From contig CAZUGZ010000006.1 of the NCBI GenBank assembly GCA_964620555.1, forward strand, positions 1-64,000: DNA of 64,000 bases. Reading direction: 5' to 3'. Numbering within the stretch: position 1 is the first letter of the stretch; each line of letters opens with the position of its first letter. The DNA comes from JAPOQD01 sp964620555. Lineage in GTDB: Bacteria > Pseudomonadota > Gammaproteobacteria > Pseudomonadales > Halieaceae. The notes under the pieces are model-generated. The model did no database searches, was not told the origin of the DNA, and saw only the letters and a list, made by a program, of their open reading frames with translations. The position numbers and the translations under genes are program-made. This document shows, piece by piece, positions 24,627 to 34,320 of this stretch.

Positions 24627-25970
24627 TCAGTCTGGATTGCCGGAACTGCTGCACCGGCACGAGTCTAGCACAATATCGCCCGAATTGGCCTGAACCAACT
24701 GCTCTTCCGCGACTCCGGCGGCCGCCAGAAACCGGCGCCAGTCGCGCTGGTGCAGGCGAAGTTGCAACAGCACACCGCCATCCTCTTCCGGGGCCTCGTG
24801 CAACACCGCGCCCAGGTGGTAGAGCCGGGCCCGCAGGGAGCCCTGGGCAGCGGACAACCGCACCCGCCGCTGCACCTTCCCGCCGGCCAGCAGTTCGGCA
24901 ATTGCCGGGGCCAGTAACTCCAGCCCCACCCCGGTGCGGGCCGACAGCCACACCCGCTTCGGCCTGCCCTGTCGATCGCGGTCCAGCCGCGCAGACTGCT
25001 CCAGTACGTCCAGCTTGTTGAAGATTTCCAGCCGGGGAATCTGCTCCGCACCGATCTCCGCCAACACCTGCTCTACCTGGTCGGCCTGTTCCCCCCGCTC
25101 GGGACTGGAGACATCGATCACGTGCAACAGCAGGTCGGCGCTGGTGGTTTCCGCCAGCGTGGCCCGAAACGCCTCCACCAGCTTGTGGGGCAGGTGGCGA
25201 ATGAAACCCACCGTGTCGGTGAGGATCACCGGGCCGCAATTTTCCACTTCCAGGCGACGCAGGGTGGGGTCGAGGGTGGCGAACAATTGATCGGCGGCGA
25301 ACACCTCGGCCTGGGTCAAGGCATTGAACAGCGTGGATTTGCCGGCGTTGGTGTAGCCCACCAGGCACACGCTGGGCAGGTCGGCGCGGCGGCGCGAGCG
25401 GCGCCCCTGCTCGCGCTGTTTTTCCAGCTTGGCCAGGCGCCCGGTCAGCGATTTGATGCGCGCCCGCAACATGCGACGGTCGGATTCCAACTGGGTCTCA
25501 CCCGGTCCGCGCAGGCCGATACCACCCTTTTGCCGCTCCAGGTGGGTCCAACCGCGCACCAGCCTGGTGGAGATATGCTGTAGCTGAGCCAATTCCACCT
25601 GCAACTTGCCGCCGTGGCTGCGGGCGCGCTGGGCAAAGATATCGAGGATCAGGCCGGTTCGGTCGATGACCCGGCACTCCAGGGCGGATTCCAGGTTGCG
25701 TTCCTGGCTGGGGCTGAGGACATGATTGAACAGTACCAGTTCGGCCCGATGCCGGTTCACCTGTTCGCAAATCTCCGCCAGCTTGCCGTCTCCGACGAAG
25801 GAACGCGGGTGGGGGGCCTGTCGCCGCCCGAATACGTACGCCACCGGGTCGCCCCCGGCGGACAGCGCCAGTTCTTCAAATTCCCGTGGGTCCTCGCGCT
25901 GCGCCGCGCCGGAAAAATTGACGTAGACCAGTACCGCACGTTCGCCGGTGGCCGGCCGGTCAAAAAACAA
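24627..25970 (-). CDS. hflX: HflX, ribosome-associated GTPase
   Basis: GTPase of 447 residues that splits stalled ribosomes (established for the family). The N-terminal HflX domain shows SFVGDGKLAEI and LFNHVLSPSQERNLE. A coiled linker contains GIGLRGPGETQLESDRR. The G domain has G1 GYTNAGKST (about 204-212), G3 DTVGF and G4 NKLD. Located between hfq and hflK as in most gammaproteobacteria and transcribed with them. Confidence 0.97.
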   Translation of the reverse strand: MFFDRPATGERAVLVYVNFSGAAQREDPREFEELALSAGGDPVAYVFGRRQAPHPRSFVGDGKLAEICEQVNRHRAELVLFNHVLSPSQERNLESALECRVIDRTGLILDIFAQRARSHGGKLQVELAQLQHISTRLVRGWTHLERQKGGIGLRGPGETQLESDRRMLRARIKSLTGRLAKLEKQREQGRRSRRRADLPSVCLVGYTNAGKSTLFNALTQAEVFAADQLFATLDPTLRRLEVENCGPVILTDTVGFIRHLPHKLVEAFRATLAETTSADLLLHVIDVSSPERGEQADQVEQVLAEIGAEQIPRLEIFNKLDVLEQSARLDRDRQGRPKRVWLSARTGVGLELLAPAIAELLAGGKVQRRVRLSAAQGSLRARLYHLGAVLHEAPEEDGGVLLQLRLHQRDWRRFLAAAGVAEEQLVQANSGDIVLDSCRCSSSGNPD

Positions 25971-26009
25971 GTGTGCTTTTCGCTGCCGAAGACAGAGAAA
26001 ACGAGCGAA

Positions 26010-26264
26010 TCAGCACTCTTGCTCGTCGCTGTCTTCGAAAGGCGAAATCCGAGGTACGTGCACCGCCCGCGAGGGCACTACAGTGGAAATGGCATGCTTG
26101 TAGATCATCTGGCTGACCGCGTTTTTCAACAGCACCACGAATTGATCAAACGATTCAATTTGACCCTGTAACTTGATGCCATTGACCAGGTAAACCGAAA
26201 CCGGAACCCGTTCCCTGCGCAGGGTGTTCAGGTAAGGGTCTTGTATGACTTGCCCTTTTGTCAT
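26010..26264 (-). CDS. hfq: RNA chaperone Hfq
   Basis: Hfq of 84 residues: Sm1 motif in DPYLNTLRRERVPVSVYLVNG, Sm2 as YKHAISTVVPSR. It forms a hexamer that pairs small RNAs with mRNAs (established). The C-terminal tail is short and acidic (FEDSDEQEC). A strong ribosome-binding site (GAGGA) precedes the ATG. It sits between miaA and hflX, the conserved order. Confidence 0.97.
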   Translation of the reverse strand: MTKGQVIQDPYLNTLRRERVPVSVYLVNGIKLQGQIESFDQFVVLLKNAVSQMIYKHAISTVVPSRAVHVPRISPFEDSDEQEC

Positions 26265-26356
26265 GATGATTCTCCTCAGGTGATAGCGTTCCGGCCGCGG
26301 CAGGACGGGCCCCCGCGCAACGGCTGATTCGGTGAGTACAGTGTAACCCCAATTGC

Positions 26357-27355
26357 CTATATTGCGGCTTCCTGCAAATAATTCAAGGCTACTTGCAACG
26401 CAGTTTTGGTGGAATTTTGCAGTTCCTCGGGGCTGCCGGCCGCAACCCCCCGATGATCGGTATGGATCCAGTGCAGGTCAGTGCCGCTGCGCAACCAGGT
26501 CAATTGGCGTTTGGCCAGTTGCCTGGTGGCGATTCGACACCGTTCCAGCGCCGTCTGCAAATCGTACTCACCTTCAAAATGCCGCCAAAGTTGCTGGTAG
26601 GCCACCGCCCGCATGCTGGGCATGTCCCGATGCAGGTCACCCCGCTGAAAGAGGCCGCGTACTTCGTCCACCAACCCCTGTTCGATCATGTGCTGCAGGC
26701 GAAGTTCAATCTGTCGGTGCAACCATTTCCTGTCCCGCGGACAGAGCGCCAGTTTCACCACCTGGTAGTCGTCGCCGGGCACCCGCTGCCGGTCCCGCGG
26801 CTGGCGCTGGAGCAGCGCGGACAGGGTTTCGCCGCTCTGCCGGTAGACCTCCAGCGCCCGGGCGATGCGGCGCGAGTGATTCGGGTGAATGCGGGCGGCG
26901 GCAGCGGGATCCACCTGCGCGAGCTGCCGGTGCAGGTGCGGCCAGCCATGGACTTCGGCCTCTGCCGCCAGTTGGCGCCGCAACTGCGGGTCGGCAGCCG
27001 GCAGATCCGCCAGACCCTCGAACAGGGCCTTGAAATACAACATGCTGCCGCCGACCAGCAACGGGGTGCGCCGACTGGCTACGATCTCGCAAATGTGCTG
27101 CTCGGCATGGGTGCAGAATTCCGCCACCGACCAGGGTTGCCCCGGGTCGCGAATGTCCACCAGACGATGGGGCGTGGCAGGCTTGGCAGTGCCGATATTC
27201 ATCCCCCGGTAGACCAGTGCCGAATCGACACTGATCAACTCGCAGTCGAGGTGCCGGGCCAGTTGTTCCGCCAGCGCGGTCTTGCCCGAGGCGGTAGGGC
27301 CCATCAGGCAGATGACGCGGGGCAGGTGCGGGGCTGGCATGGGTCGTTCCGTCAT
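26357..27355 (-). CDS. miaA: tRNA dimethylallyltransferase MiaA
   Basis: Enzyme of 332 residues adding an isopentenyl group to A37 of UNN-reading tRNAs. P-loop GPTASGKTALA near the N-terminus, then the SVDSALVYRGMNIGTAKP motif and the VGGSMLYFKAL motif. The ATG at 27355 (MTERPMPAPHLP) is chosen; an upstream ATG at 27397 would add 14 atypical residues. It lies 66 bp after mutL and upstream of hfq, as in E. coli and pseudomonads. Confidence 0.96.
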   Translation of the reverse strand: MTERPMPAPHLPRVICLMGPTASGKTALAEQLARHLDCELISVDSALVYRGMNIGTAKPATPHRLVDIRDPGQPWSVAEFCTHAEQHICEIVASRRTPLLVGGSMLYFKALFEGLADLPAADPQLRRQLAAEAEVHGWPHLHRQLAQVDPAAAARIHPNHSRRIARALEVYRQSGETLSALLQRQPRDRQRVPGDDYQVVKLALCPRDRKWLHRQIELRLQHMIEQGLVDEVRGLFQRGDLHRDMPSMRAVAYQQLWRHFEGEYDLQTALERCRIATRQLAKRQLTWLRSGTDLHWIHTDHRGVAAGSPEELQNSTKTALQVALNYLQEAAI

Positions 27356-27421
27356 CGCTGGCCTCGGCGCTGCGACCCACCGGCAGCTACCGGGCACCGC
27401 CGCGCCCCTGACCGGCCGCGC

Positions 27422-29191
27422 TCAACGCCCGCGCAGGAACAGCTTGTCCAGTTCGCCAATGGACAACCGGGTCCAGGTGGGCCGGCCATGATTGCACTGC
27501 CCGGAGCGTTCCGTGGCTTCCATATCCCGCAACAGGGCATTCATTTCGTCCAGGGAAAGACGGCGGTTGGCGCGCACCGAACCGTGGCAGGCCATGGTAG
27601 ACAACAGTTCGTCCTGATGCGCCCGGATTCGATCACTGCTGCCGTATTCGATCAGGTCGGACAGGACATCCCGCACCAGTTGCTCCAGGTCGGCGTCGCG
27701 CAGCAGCACCGGTACTTCGCGCAGGACCAGTGCCTCCTCGCCCGTGCGCTCCAGCCCCAGGCCCAGTTCGGCAAAGGTCTGTGCCTGGGCCTCGGCACAA
27801 TCCGCCTCGCGCCGGCTCACGGCGATGGACTGGGGAATCAACAACGGCTGGCGGCGAACGCCACCCTCGGCCTGGGACTGCTTCATGCGCTCGTAGGTGA
27901 TGCGCTCGTGGGCGGCGTGCATATCCACCACCACCAGACCGGCCTGGTTCTGCGCCAGAATATAGATGCCGTGCAACTGGGCCAGCGCGTAACCCAGCGG
28001 TGGCACGGCTTCCTCGGCCACCTCCGGCATCACCTGCTCGCCCGGCCCGGCCGCCCCGGGCCGCTCCGGGTAGGCGCCCGCCCCGGCCGCAGCAGACCGA
28101 TCCGAACCCCAACCCAGGTGCGGCTGTGCGCCAGCCGCGGGCGGCGGCATGGCCGGGAGCGCCCCGCCGCCGCTGGAACCGCTGCCGGCGCGCAACTCTG
28201 CCAGAAACCGGTGCAGACTGCTGAAAATGAAATCGTGGACCATGCGCCCGTCGCGAAAACGCACTTCGTGCTTGGCGGGATGCACGTTCACGTCCACCCG
28301 CGCCGGGTCCAGCTCCAGGTACAGCACAAAGGCGGGGTGGCGACCGTGATAGAGGACATCCCGGTAGGCCTGGCGAATGGCATGGGCCACCAGGCGGTCC
28401 CTGATTACCCGGCCGTTGACGAAAAAATATTGCAGGTCGGCCTGACTGCGGGAAAAACCGGGCATCCCCACCCAGCCCCACAATTTCAGTTCGGCACCGT
28501 CGGTTTCGATGTACAGGGCCTGCTCCATGAAGGCGGGGCCACAGACCTGGGCCACGCGGCGCTCGCGCTGGGCCTGGCTCGGGCCCGGGTCCAGTTGGTG
28601 AATCACGCGCTGCTCGTGGCGCAGGCTGAAAGCCACATCGTGGCGGCTCAGGGCCTGGCGCTTGACCATTTCCTCCACATGCCGGAATTCGGTTTTGGCA
28701 GTGCGCAGAAACTTGCGCCGGGCCGGGGTATTGAAGAACAGATCGCGCACTTCCACCGTGGTGCCCCGGGGATGGGCCGCTGGAGTCACGGTGGCCTGCA
28801 GGTCCCGGCCCGAAGCTTCGACGGCGTGTCCGGCAGAGTCGTCGCCATGGTTGGAGACGATGCGCAGACGCGCCACCGAGCTGATGCTGGCCAGCGCCTC
28901 GCCACGGAATCCCAGGCTGGCAACCTGTTCCAGATCCTCCAGCGAGGCAATTTTGCTGGTGGCGTGGCGGTTCAGGGACAAGGGCAGATCCCCGGCATCC
29001 ATGCCCTGGCCGTCGTCGCGCACTCGCATCAGGCGAACCCCGCCGGCCTCGACTTCCACATCGACCCGGCGAGCACCCGCATCCAGGCCGTTTTCCAATA
29101 ATTCCTTGATCACCGAGGCGGGCCGCTCCACCACCTCACCGGCGGCAATCTGGTTGGCCAGACGCGGGCTCAGAAGCTGGATTTTCGACAT
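27422..29191 (-). CDS. mutL: DNA mismatch repair protein MutL
   Basis: GHKL-type ATPase of 589 residues that connects MutS mismatch recognition to strand incision. N-terminal motifs VVERPASVIKELLENGLDAG (motif I with Glu and Asn), DDGQGMD and SLGFRGEAL are present. A Pro/Gly/Ala-rich linker (about 330-400) precedes the C-terminal dimerisation domain with PLLIPQSIAVS. The DQHA-type endonuclease motif is not evident, as in other gammaproteobacteria that use MutH. The TAATG junction couples it to amiB. Confidence 0.97.
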   Translation of the reverse strand: MSKIQLLSPRLANQIAAGEVVERPASVIKELLENGLDAGARRVDVEVEAGGVRLMRVRDDGQGMDAGDLPLSLNRHATSKIASLEDLEQVASLGFRGEALASISSVARLRIVSNHGDDSAGHAVEASGRDLQATVTPAAHPRGTTVEVRDLFFNTPARRKFLRTAKTEFRHVEEMVKRQALSRHDVAFSLRHEQRVIHQLDPGPSQAQRERRVAQVCGPAFMEQALYIETDGAELKLWGWVGMPGFSRSQADLQYFFVNGRVIRDRLVAHAIRQAYRDVLYHGRHPAFVLYLELDPARVDVNVHPAKHEVRFRDGRMVHDFIFSSLHRFLAELRAGSGSSGGGALPAMPPPAAGAQPHLGWGSDRSAAAGAGAYPERPGAAGPGEQVMPEVAEEAVPPLGYALAQLHGIYILAQNQAGLVVVDMHAAHERITYERMKQSQAEGGVRRQPLLIPQSIAVSRREADCAEAQAQTFAELGLGLERTGEEALVLREVPVLLRDADLEQLVRDVLSDLIEYGSSDRIRAHQDELLSTMACHGSVRANRRLSLDEMNALLRDMEATERSGQCNHGRPTWTRLSIGELDKLFLRGR

Positions 29192-30567
29192 TATTCCGCA
29201 GGGATGATCAGCGTCTCACCGACCTTGATCAGACTGCCTGGCAAGTCGTTGCGGGTGCGGATGGAGGCGACGCTGACATTGAACTGCTGGGCGATCTCCG
29301 ACAGGGTATCACCGCGGCTGATGGTGTACTCCCAACTCCCGGCTTCCTGCTGCCAGGCCAGCAGGGTATCGGCCGGAGCGTGCTCGACGAACCAGGAACG
29401 CAGCCCCCGGTAGATGGCCTGCGCCATTTTGCGCTGGTAAGCGCGGTCATTGAGCCGGGCGGCCTCCGTCGGGTTGGAGATAAAACCGGTTTCCACCAGG
29501 ATGGAGGGGATGTCCGGTGCCTTGAGCACCACAAAGCCGGCCCGTTCGACCCGTTTTTTGTGCAACCTGGAGATGCCGCCGATTTCCCCCAACACCCGCG
29601 AACCAATCCCGTTACTCCAGTCCCGGCTGTAGCGCTTGGACATGTCGTAGAGGACCTCGGCCACCTGGTCCTCCTTGTCGGTGATGTTGACGCCGCCCAC
29701 CCGGTCCGAGGCGTTCTCCCGCTGGGCCAGAAATTTGGCATAGGTACTGGTACTGGCGGCGCCCCGCTCCGACAGGGTGTACACCGAGGCACCCCGGGGC
29801 CTGGGGTCGTGAAAGGCATCCGCGTGGATCGAGACCAGCAGATCCGCCTGATGGGAGCGTGCCAACTCGCGCCGCTTTTTCAGGCCCACGTAGTAGTCGC
29901 CGTCGCGGGTCATCACCGGCCTGAAGCCCGACGCCCTGGTCAGCAGCGATTTCAGTTCCCTGGCTATGGCCAATACCACGTTTTTCTCGCGAATTCTGTT
30001 GGGTCCGCTGCCACCCGGGTCCTCGCCGCCATGACCGGCATCAATGGCAATGACGATATCGCGCCGCTCGGCGGCGGCAACGCTTTTTGTGGCCGCCGGC
30101 AACGACTCGGCCTGCGGCGTGGCGCCACCCGGCAGGTCGTACAGGTCCAGCACCAGGCGATCGCCGCGCTGTCCCTCCGCTTTCAACACAAAACTCTGCG
30201 GCGTTACCACCACCGCCAGTTCCAGCACCACCCGCAAATCGTCGCCGTTGCGAATGCCATGACGCACCTTGCGGATCGGGGTATCGGCGAGCGGCAGGTC
30301 GGCAAAGCTGGTGGCCAGGGAGGTATCGCTGAGATCCACCACCAGGCGCAGGGGCGAATCCAGCAGCACCAGTTGGTGGTGGGGCGGGGCCGAGACATCG
30401 AACACCAGCCGGGTGTGATCGGGAGCACGCCACAGGCGCACCTCCTGCAACTGAATGGCCCGGGCCGGCACCGCCACCAGCAACAGGACCAACAGCAGCC
30501 AGCGGCCAATGGCGCCCGGATGTCGCCGTGCCGGGGGGAGCACCATCACGCTGGAATCGATAGCCAT
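29191..30567 (-). CDS. amiB: N-acetylmuramoyl-L-alanine amidase AmiB/AmiC type with AMIN and LysM domains
   Basis: Periplasmic septal peptidoglycan amidase of 458 residues. Signal peptide (WLLLVLLLVAVPARA), AMIN domain (about 35-145), Amidase_3 catalytic domain (about 175-400) with zinc ligands in IDAGHGGEDPG and SIHADAF and the catalytic ETGFISN, and a C-terminal LysM (ISRGDTLSEIAQQFNVS to GETLIIP). The ATG at 30567 has GGGAGG just upstream; a second ATG at 30546 overlaps the tsaE stop. The context upstream of mutL is standard. Confidence 0.95.
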   Translation of the reverse strand: MAIDSSVMVLPPARRHPGAIGRWLLLVLLLVAVPARAIQLQEVRLWRAPDHTRLVFDVSAPPHHQLVLLDSPLRLVVDLSDTSLATSFADLPLADTPIRKVRHGIRNGDDLRVVLELAVVVTPQSFVLKAEGQRGDRLVLDLYDLPGGATPQAESLPAATKSVAAAERRDIVIAIDAGHGGEDPGGSGPNRIREKNVVLAIARELKSLLTRASGFRPVMTRDGDYYVGLKKRRELARSHQADLLVSIHADAFHDPRPRGASVYTLSERGAASTSTYAKFLAQRENASDRVGGVNITDKEDQVAEVLYDMSKRYSRDWSNGIGSRVLGEIGGISRLHKKRVERAGFVVLKAPDIPSILVETGFISNPTEAARLNDRAYQRKMAQAIYRGLRSWFVEHAPADTLLAWQQEAGSWEYTISRGDTLSEIAQQFNVSVASIRTRNDLPGSLIKVGETLIIPAE

Positions 30568-30998
30568 TGCAAGCCTCCCGGGCTCTTCGCGGCCAGTTCC
30601 ACCCGGCGGTCCCGGCCCTGCCTGCATATCGTAACCACTAAATCCGGTGGCGGCAAAAAACCTGCGCCATTTTCGGGCCACTCCACCAGCACTGCGCTGC
30701 CGTGACCGAAGTAATCCCGCATGCCGATGAACTCCAGTTCCCGCGCATCGGCCACGCGATAGAGGTCGAAGTGATAGACGCTCAGCCGGTCCAGCCGGTA
30801 GGCTTCCACCAGGGTGTAAGTAGGGCTTTTTACCGGCCCGGCATGTCCGAGTGCCTGCACCATGGCCCGCGCCAGGGTAGTCTTGCCCACCCCCAGTTCG
30901 CCCTGCAAGTACACTACACTGGCAGCCGTCAGATGTTCGGCCAGGTGGGCGCCCAGGGCCACCATACCGGTCTCGTCGACGATTTTCCGCAGCCGCAT
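30546..30998 (-). CDS. tsaE: tRNA threonylcarbamoyladenosine ATPase TsaE
   Basis: Small P-loop ATPase of 150 residues required with TsaB/TsaD for t6A37 synthesis in tRNA. Walker A GELGVGKTTLARAM, followed by SPTYTLVEAY and the HFDLYR motif. The ATG overlaps the nnr stop (TGATG), and the end overlaps amiB by 22 bp. Size and neighbours agree with the family. Confidence 0.96.
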   Translation of the reverse strand: MRLRKIVDETGMVALGAHLAEHLTAASVVYLQGELGVGKTTLARAMVQALGHAGPVKSPTYTLVEAYRLDRLSVYHFDLYRVADARELEFIGMRDYFGHGSAVLVEWPENGAGFLPPPDLVVTICRQGRDRRVELAAKSPGGLQWLSIPA

Positions 30999-32458
30999 CA
31001 GGGCAGCAGCTTCGGTAGCTGCGGCAGCAACTGGGAGGCCAGCAGGGCACGGCCGGTAGCCGCGACTTCCGCCGCCCGGCCGTGCAGACAGACCCCCAGG
31101 CAGGTTGCCGACAGCGGGTCCGGGAGCTGGGCCAGCAGCCCGCCCAGCACACCGCTGAGGACGTCACCCATGCCACCGCTGGCCATGCCGGGATGGCCGT
31201 AGCTGCTCACCTGCACCTGCCCGGTGGGACCGGCAATCAGGCTGCCGGCGCCCTTCAACACCACAACACCGCCATAGCGCTGTTGCAATTGGGCTACCGC
31301 ATCGAAGCGGTCGGCCTGGACCGTGGCGACGTCGCTACCCAGCAGACGCGCGGCCTCCCCCGGATGTGGCGTCAGAATCCAGTCGTCGCGCTGGCCGGCC
31401 CCCTGCCCGCCGGCCAGCAGATTGAGCGCATCCGCATCCACCACAAGGGGTTTGCCGCTGCCAAGGGCGGCGTCGAACAATTGCTCCGACCAGGGGGAAC
31501 GGCCGAGTCCAGGTCCGACTACCACCACCGAAGCTGCTGCCAGCAGCGGCTGCAGGTCGTGCGCGGAACGCACTCCCCGAACCATCACTTCCGGGCAGCG
31601 AGCGAGCAGAGCCGGGACGTGTTGCTCGCGGGTGGCCGCACTGACCAGACCGGCGCCGCAACGGGCCGCGGCCTCCGCCGCCAGCAGCAGCGCACCCCCC
31701 AGGCCGATATCACCGCCGATCACCAACACCGCACCGAACTGGCCCTTGTGGGCATCGCGGCGCCGCGGCGGCAACGCTTCCCGCACTCGCTCGAAGTCGA
31801 GTTGCGACGCCTGGCTCGGTACCTGGCGATACACTGCCGCAGGCACGTCCAGGTCAAACAACTCGATGCGTCCACAGTATTCCGGGCCGGCAGCGGTCAA
31901 CAGCCCCCGCTTGCAACCGATGAAGGTAACCGTGTGCTCGGCCTTGACCGCGACGCTGGCGGTGGTACCGCTGTCGGCGTACAGACCGGACGGAATATCC
32001 AGCGCCAATACCGGCAGGCCGCTGGCGCGGATGGCGGCGATGGCGGCGGCATAAGACGGGTGCAGTTCGCCGCGAAAACCGGTGCCCAGCAAGCCGTCGA
32101 CAATCACCCCCCGGGCAAGCTCCAGCCCTTCGTCCCAGGCCTGGATGGCGACCCCGGCACGTTCGGCATGTTGTCGGGCCAACAGGGCATCCCCCTGCAC
32201 CCGGTCGGCCTCGCCCAGTTGGTACACGGCGACCGCAAGGCCCCGCGTGTGCGCCAATTCGGCCACGATATAGCCGTCTCCGGCGTTGTTACCGGTACCA
32301 CAGAATACGTGCACCGGTTCGGGTTGGGGCCAGTGTTCCAGCAGCGCATTGAAGGCGGCCTGACCGGCGCGGCGCATCAGGCGGATTCCCGGGATGCCCT
32401 GCTCTTCGATGGCGAGGCGGTCCAGCTCCCGGGTTTGCGCTGCCGTATAGAGATGCAT
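30998..32458 (-). CDS. nnr: Bifunctional NAD(P)HX epimerase/dehydratase
   Basis: Metabolite-repair enzyme of 486 residues. The N-terminal YjeF epimerase domain (about 1-210) has GTGNNAGDGYIVA. The C-terminal ADP-dependent dehydratase domain (about 225-480) has VIGGDIGLGGALLLA, VVVGPGLG and HPGMASGGMGDVLSG. It restores hydrated NAD(P)H. Divergent from queG with only 17 bp between the start codons, so the promoters of both genes must overlap coding sequence. Confidence 0.96.
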   Translation of the reverse strand: MHLYTAAQTRELDRLAIEEQGIPGIRLMRRAGQAAFNALLEHWPQPEPVHVFCGTGNNAGDGYIVAELAHTRGLAVAVYQLGEADRVQGDALLARQHAERAGVAIQAWDEGLELARGVIVDGLLGTGFRGELHPSYAAAIAAIRASGLPVLALDIPSGLYADSGTTASVAVKAEHTVTFIGCKRGLLTAAGPEYCGRIELFDLDVPAAVYRQVPSQASQLDFERVREALPPRRRDAHKGQFGAVLVIGGDIGLGGALLLAAEAAARCGAGLVSAATREQHVPALLARCPEVMVRGVRSAHDLQPLLAAASVVVVGPGLGRSPWSEQLFDAALGSGKPLVVDADALNLLAGGQGAGQRDDWILTPHPGEAARLLGSDVATVQADRFDAVAQLQQRYGGVVVLKGAGSLIAGPTGQVQVSSYGHPGMASGGMGDVLSGVLGGLLAQLPDPLSATCLGVCLHGRAAEVAATGRALLASQLLPQLPKLLP

Positions 32459-32475
32459 GGAGTAGAATTATACCC

Positions 32476-33549
32476 ATGTCAGACTGCCTGCAACACTCGG
32501 AACTGCTGCCGCTCCTACGCGAATGGGCCAGCGAACTCGGTTTTCAGCAACTCGGTATTGCCGATGTGGACCTGGGCCAGCACCCGCGCTACCTGCAACG
32601 CTGGCTGGCAGCCGGCTACCACGGCGACATGGCCTACATGAGCCGACACGGCACGCGCCGCAGCCACCCCGAGCAACTGGTTCCGGGAACCCTGCGGGTG
32701 CTGTCGCTGCGCATGGACTACTGGCAGGATGACACCCGGCCACTGACGCTGCTGGAGCAACCGGAGCGGGCCTATATCTCCCGCTACAGCCTGGGCCGCG
32801 ATTATCACCGCCTGCTGCGCAAGCGGCTGGCACGACTGGCCCGGCGCATACAGGCAGAGACAGGCGGCAATTATCGCGCCTTTGTCGACAGCGCCCCGGT
32901 GCTGGAACGGGCCATTGCCGAACGGGCCGGACTGGGGTGGATAGCAAAGAACACCATGTTGATCAACCCGCAGGCGGGGTCCTGGTTTTTCCTCGGTGAA
33001 ATTTACACCGACGTGCCGCTGCCGGTGGACCCGCCGGAGCAGCCAAACCGGTGCGGAAGCTGTCGCGCCTGCCTGGACATCTGCCCCACCAGGGCCTTTG
33101 TGGGGCCCTACCAACTGGATGCCCGGCGCTGCATCTCCTACCTGACCATCGAACACTTCGGCTCCATCGACGAGGAACTTCGGCCGCTGATGGGCAACCG
33201 CATCTTCGGCTGTGACGACTGTCAACTGGTCTGCCCCTGGAACAAATTCGCCCGCGTCAGTGCGGAACCGGATTTCAGGCCTCGCCACCAACTGGAAGAC
33301 GCCGACCTGGTGGACCTGTTCGGCTGGGAAGAAGCGGAATTTCTGCAAAAAACCGAGGGCTCCGCCATTCGCCGCATCGGCTACGAGCGCTGGCTGCGCA
33401 ACCTGGCCATTGCCCTGGGCAACGCCGGCAGCAGCGAGGCCGTGGTCCCGGCCCTGCGCGCACGGGCCGAGCACCCCTCGGCGCTGGTGCGCGAACACGT
33501 GCATTGGGCACTGCGACGCCACGGCGCCGCGACGGCCCCCGCTACCTGA
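32476..33549 (+). CDS. queG: Epoxyqueuosine reductase QueG
   Basis: Cobalamin- and iron-sulfur-dependent enzyme of 357 residues catalysing the last step of queuosine formation in tRNA. Two 4Fe-4S cluster motifs: CGSCRACLDICP (about 195-206) and CDDCQLVCP (about 248-256). An HEAT-like C-terminal part follows. The 3' end overlaps the orn 3' end by 8 bp on the opposite strand. Confidence 0.96.
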   Translation: MSDCLQHSELLPLLREWASELGFQQLGIADVDLGQHPRYLQRWLAAGYHGDMAYMSRHGTRRSHPEQLVPGTLRVLSLRMDYWQDDTRPLTLLEQPERAYISRYSLGRDYHRLLRKRLARLARRIQAETGGNYRAFVDSAPVLERAIAERAGLGWIAKNTMLINPQAGSWFFLGEIYTDVPLPVDPPEQPNRCGSCRACLDICPTRAFVGPYQLDARRCISYLTIEHFGSIDEELRPLMGNRIFGCDDCQLVCPWNKFARVSAEPDFRPRHQLEDADLVDLFGWEEAEFLQKTEGSAIRRIGYERWLRNLAIALGNAGSSEAVVPALRARAEHPSALVREHVHWALRRHGAATAPAT

Positions 33550-34081
33550 AGAAAACGGTCCGGTAGTAGCGCAGTTCTTCGATGGACTCGCGAATGTCGT
33601 CGAGGGCGCGATGGGTACTGCGTTTGCTGAAGCCCTCCACCAGGTCGGCGCGCCAACGCTGCATCAGTATCTTGATGGTCGACACATCGAGATTGCGGTA
33701 GTGGAAGTAGGCCTCGAGTTCCGGCATGTGCCGGGCCATGAAACGCCGATCCTGACAGATGCTGTTGCCGCACATGGGCGAAATCCCAGCGGGCACCAGC
33801 TCGCGCAGAAATTCGATGGTCCTGCGCGTGGCGGACAGCTCGTCGTCGCTGCTGTCGAGAACCCGCTGCACCAGGCCGGACTCGTTGTGGTGACGGGTAT
33901 TCCATTCGTCCATCGCCGCCAGCCGCTGCTCCGACTGGTGCAGCGCAATCACCGGGCCCTCTGCCAAGGTGCGCAATTCGCCGTCGGTGACGATGGTGGC
34001 GATTTCGATCACCACATCCCGCTCCGGGTCGAGGCCGGTCATTTCCATATCGACCCAGATCAGATTGTGCTTGCTGGACAT
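33542..34081 (-). CDS. orn: Oligoribonuclease
   Basis: DEDD-family 3'-5' exonuclease of 179 residues that degrades short RNAs and the dinucleotide pGpG. Catalytic acidic motifs: WVDMEMTGLDPERD (ExoI), a central NSICQDRRF (ExoII) and HRALDDIRESIEEL (ExoIII). The ATG at 34081 is the conserved start (MSSKHNLIWVDMEM); the long N-terminal extension in frame is not coding. Convergent with queG and overlapping it by 8 bp. Confidence 0.97.
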   Translation of the reverse strand: MSSKHNLIWVDMEMTGLDPERDVVIEIATIVTDGELRTLAEGPVIALHQSEQRLAAMDEWNTRHHNESGLVQRVLDSSDDELSATRRTIEFLRELVPAGISPMCGNSICQDRRFMARHMPELEAYFHYRNLDVSTIKILMQRWRADLVEGFSKRSTHRALDDIRESIEELRYYRTVFFR

Positions 34082-34320
34082 TGGCCAACCCACCTGCGCA
34101 TTGTCACGTCGAAGGAAATCACACCACACCCCTCCCTGCTCCGCTGCCCCTGGCTGCTGCCGACAGCCGGCACAGTGTAGCAAACGCCTGGCGGCAGGCA
34201 CCAACGCCGCACGGGCAGCGCCCGGGTAGCGCAGCGGAAGGTTGGTGCGACAGGTGGGTAGGTTCCCAACCAGGAGCAAAAAAAAGATACACTGTGGCCC
34301 CTTTCTGCAAGGGCGAGACC

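Noticed and set aside
24613..25368. In-frame 250-residue extension of hflK
   Set aside because: Lies inside hflX on the same strand in another frame and lacks any domain; MAWNEPG start is standard.
26393..29101. Open frame of about 900 codons on the plus strand opposite miaA and mutL
   Set aside because: Exactly antisense to two well-conserved genes, with no recognisable domain; long antisense frames are expected in GC-rich coding DNA.
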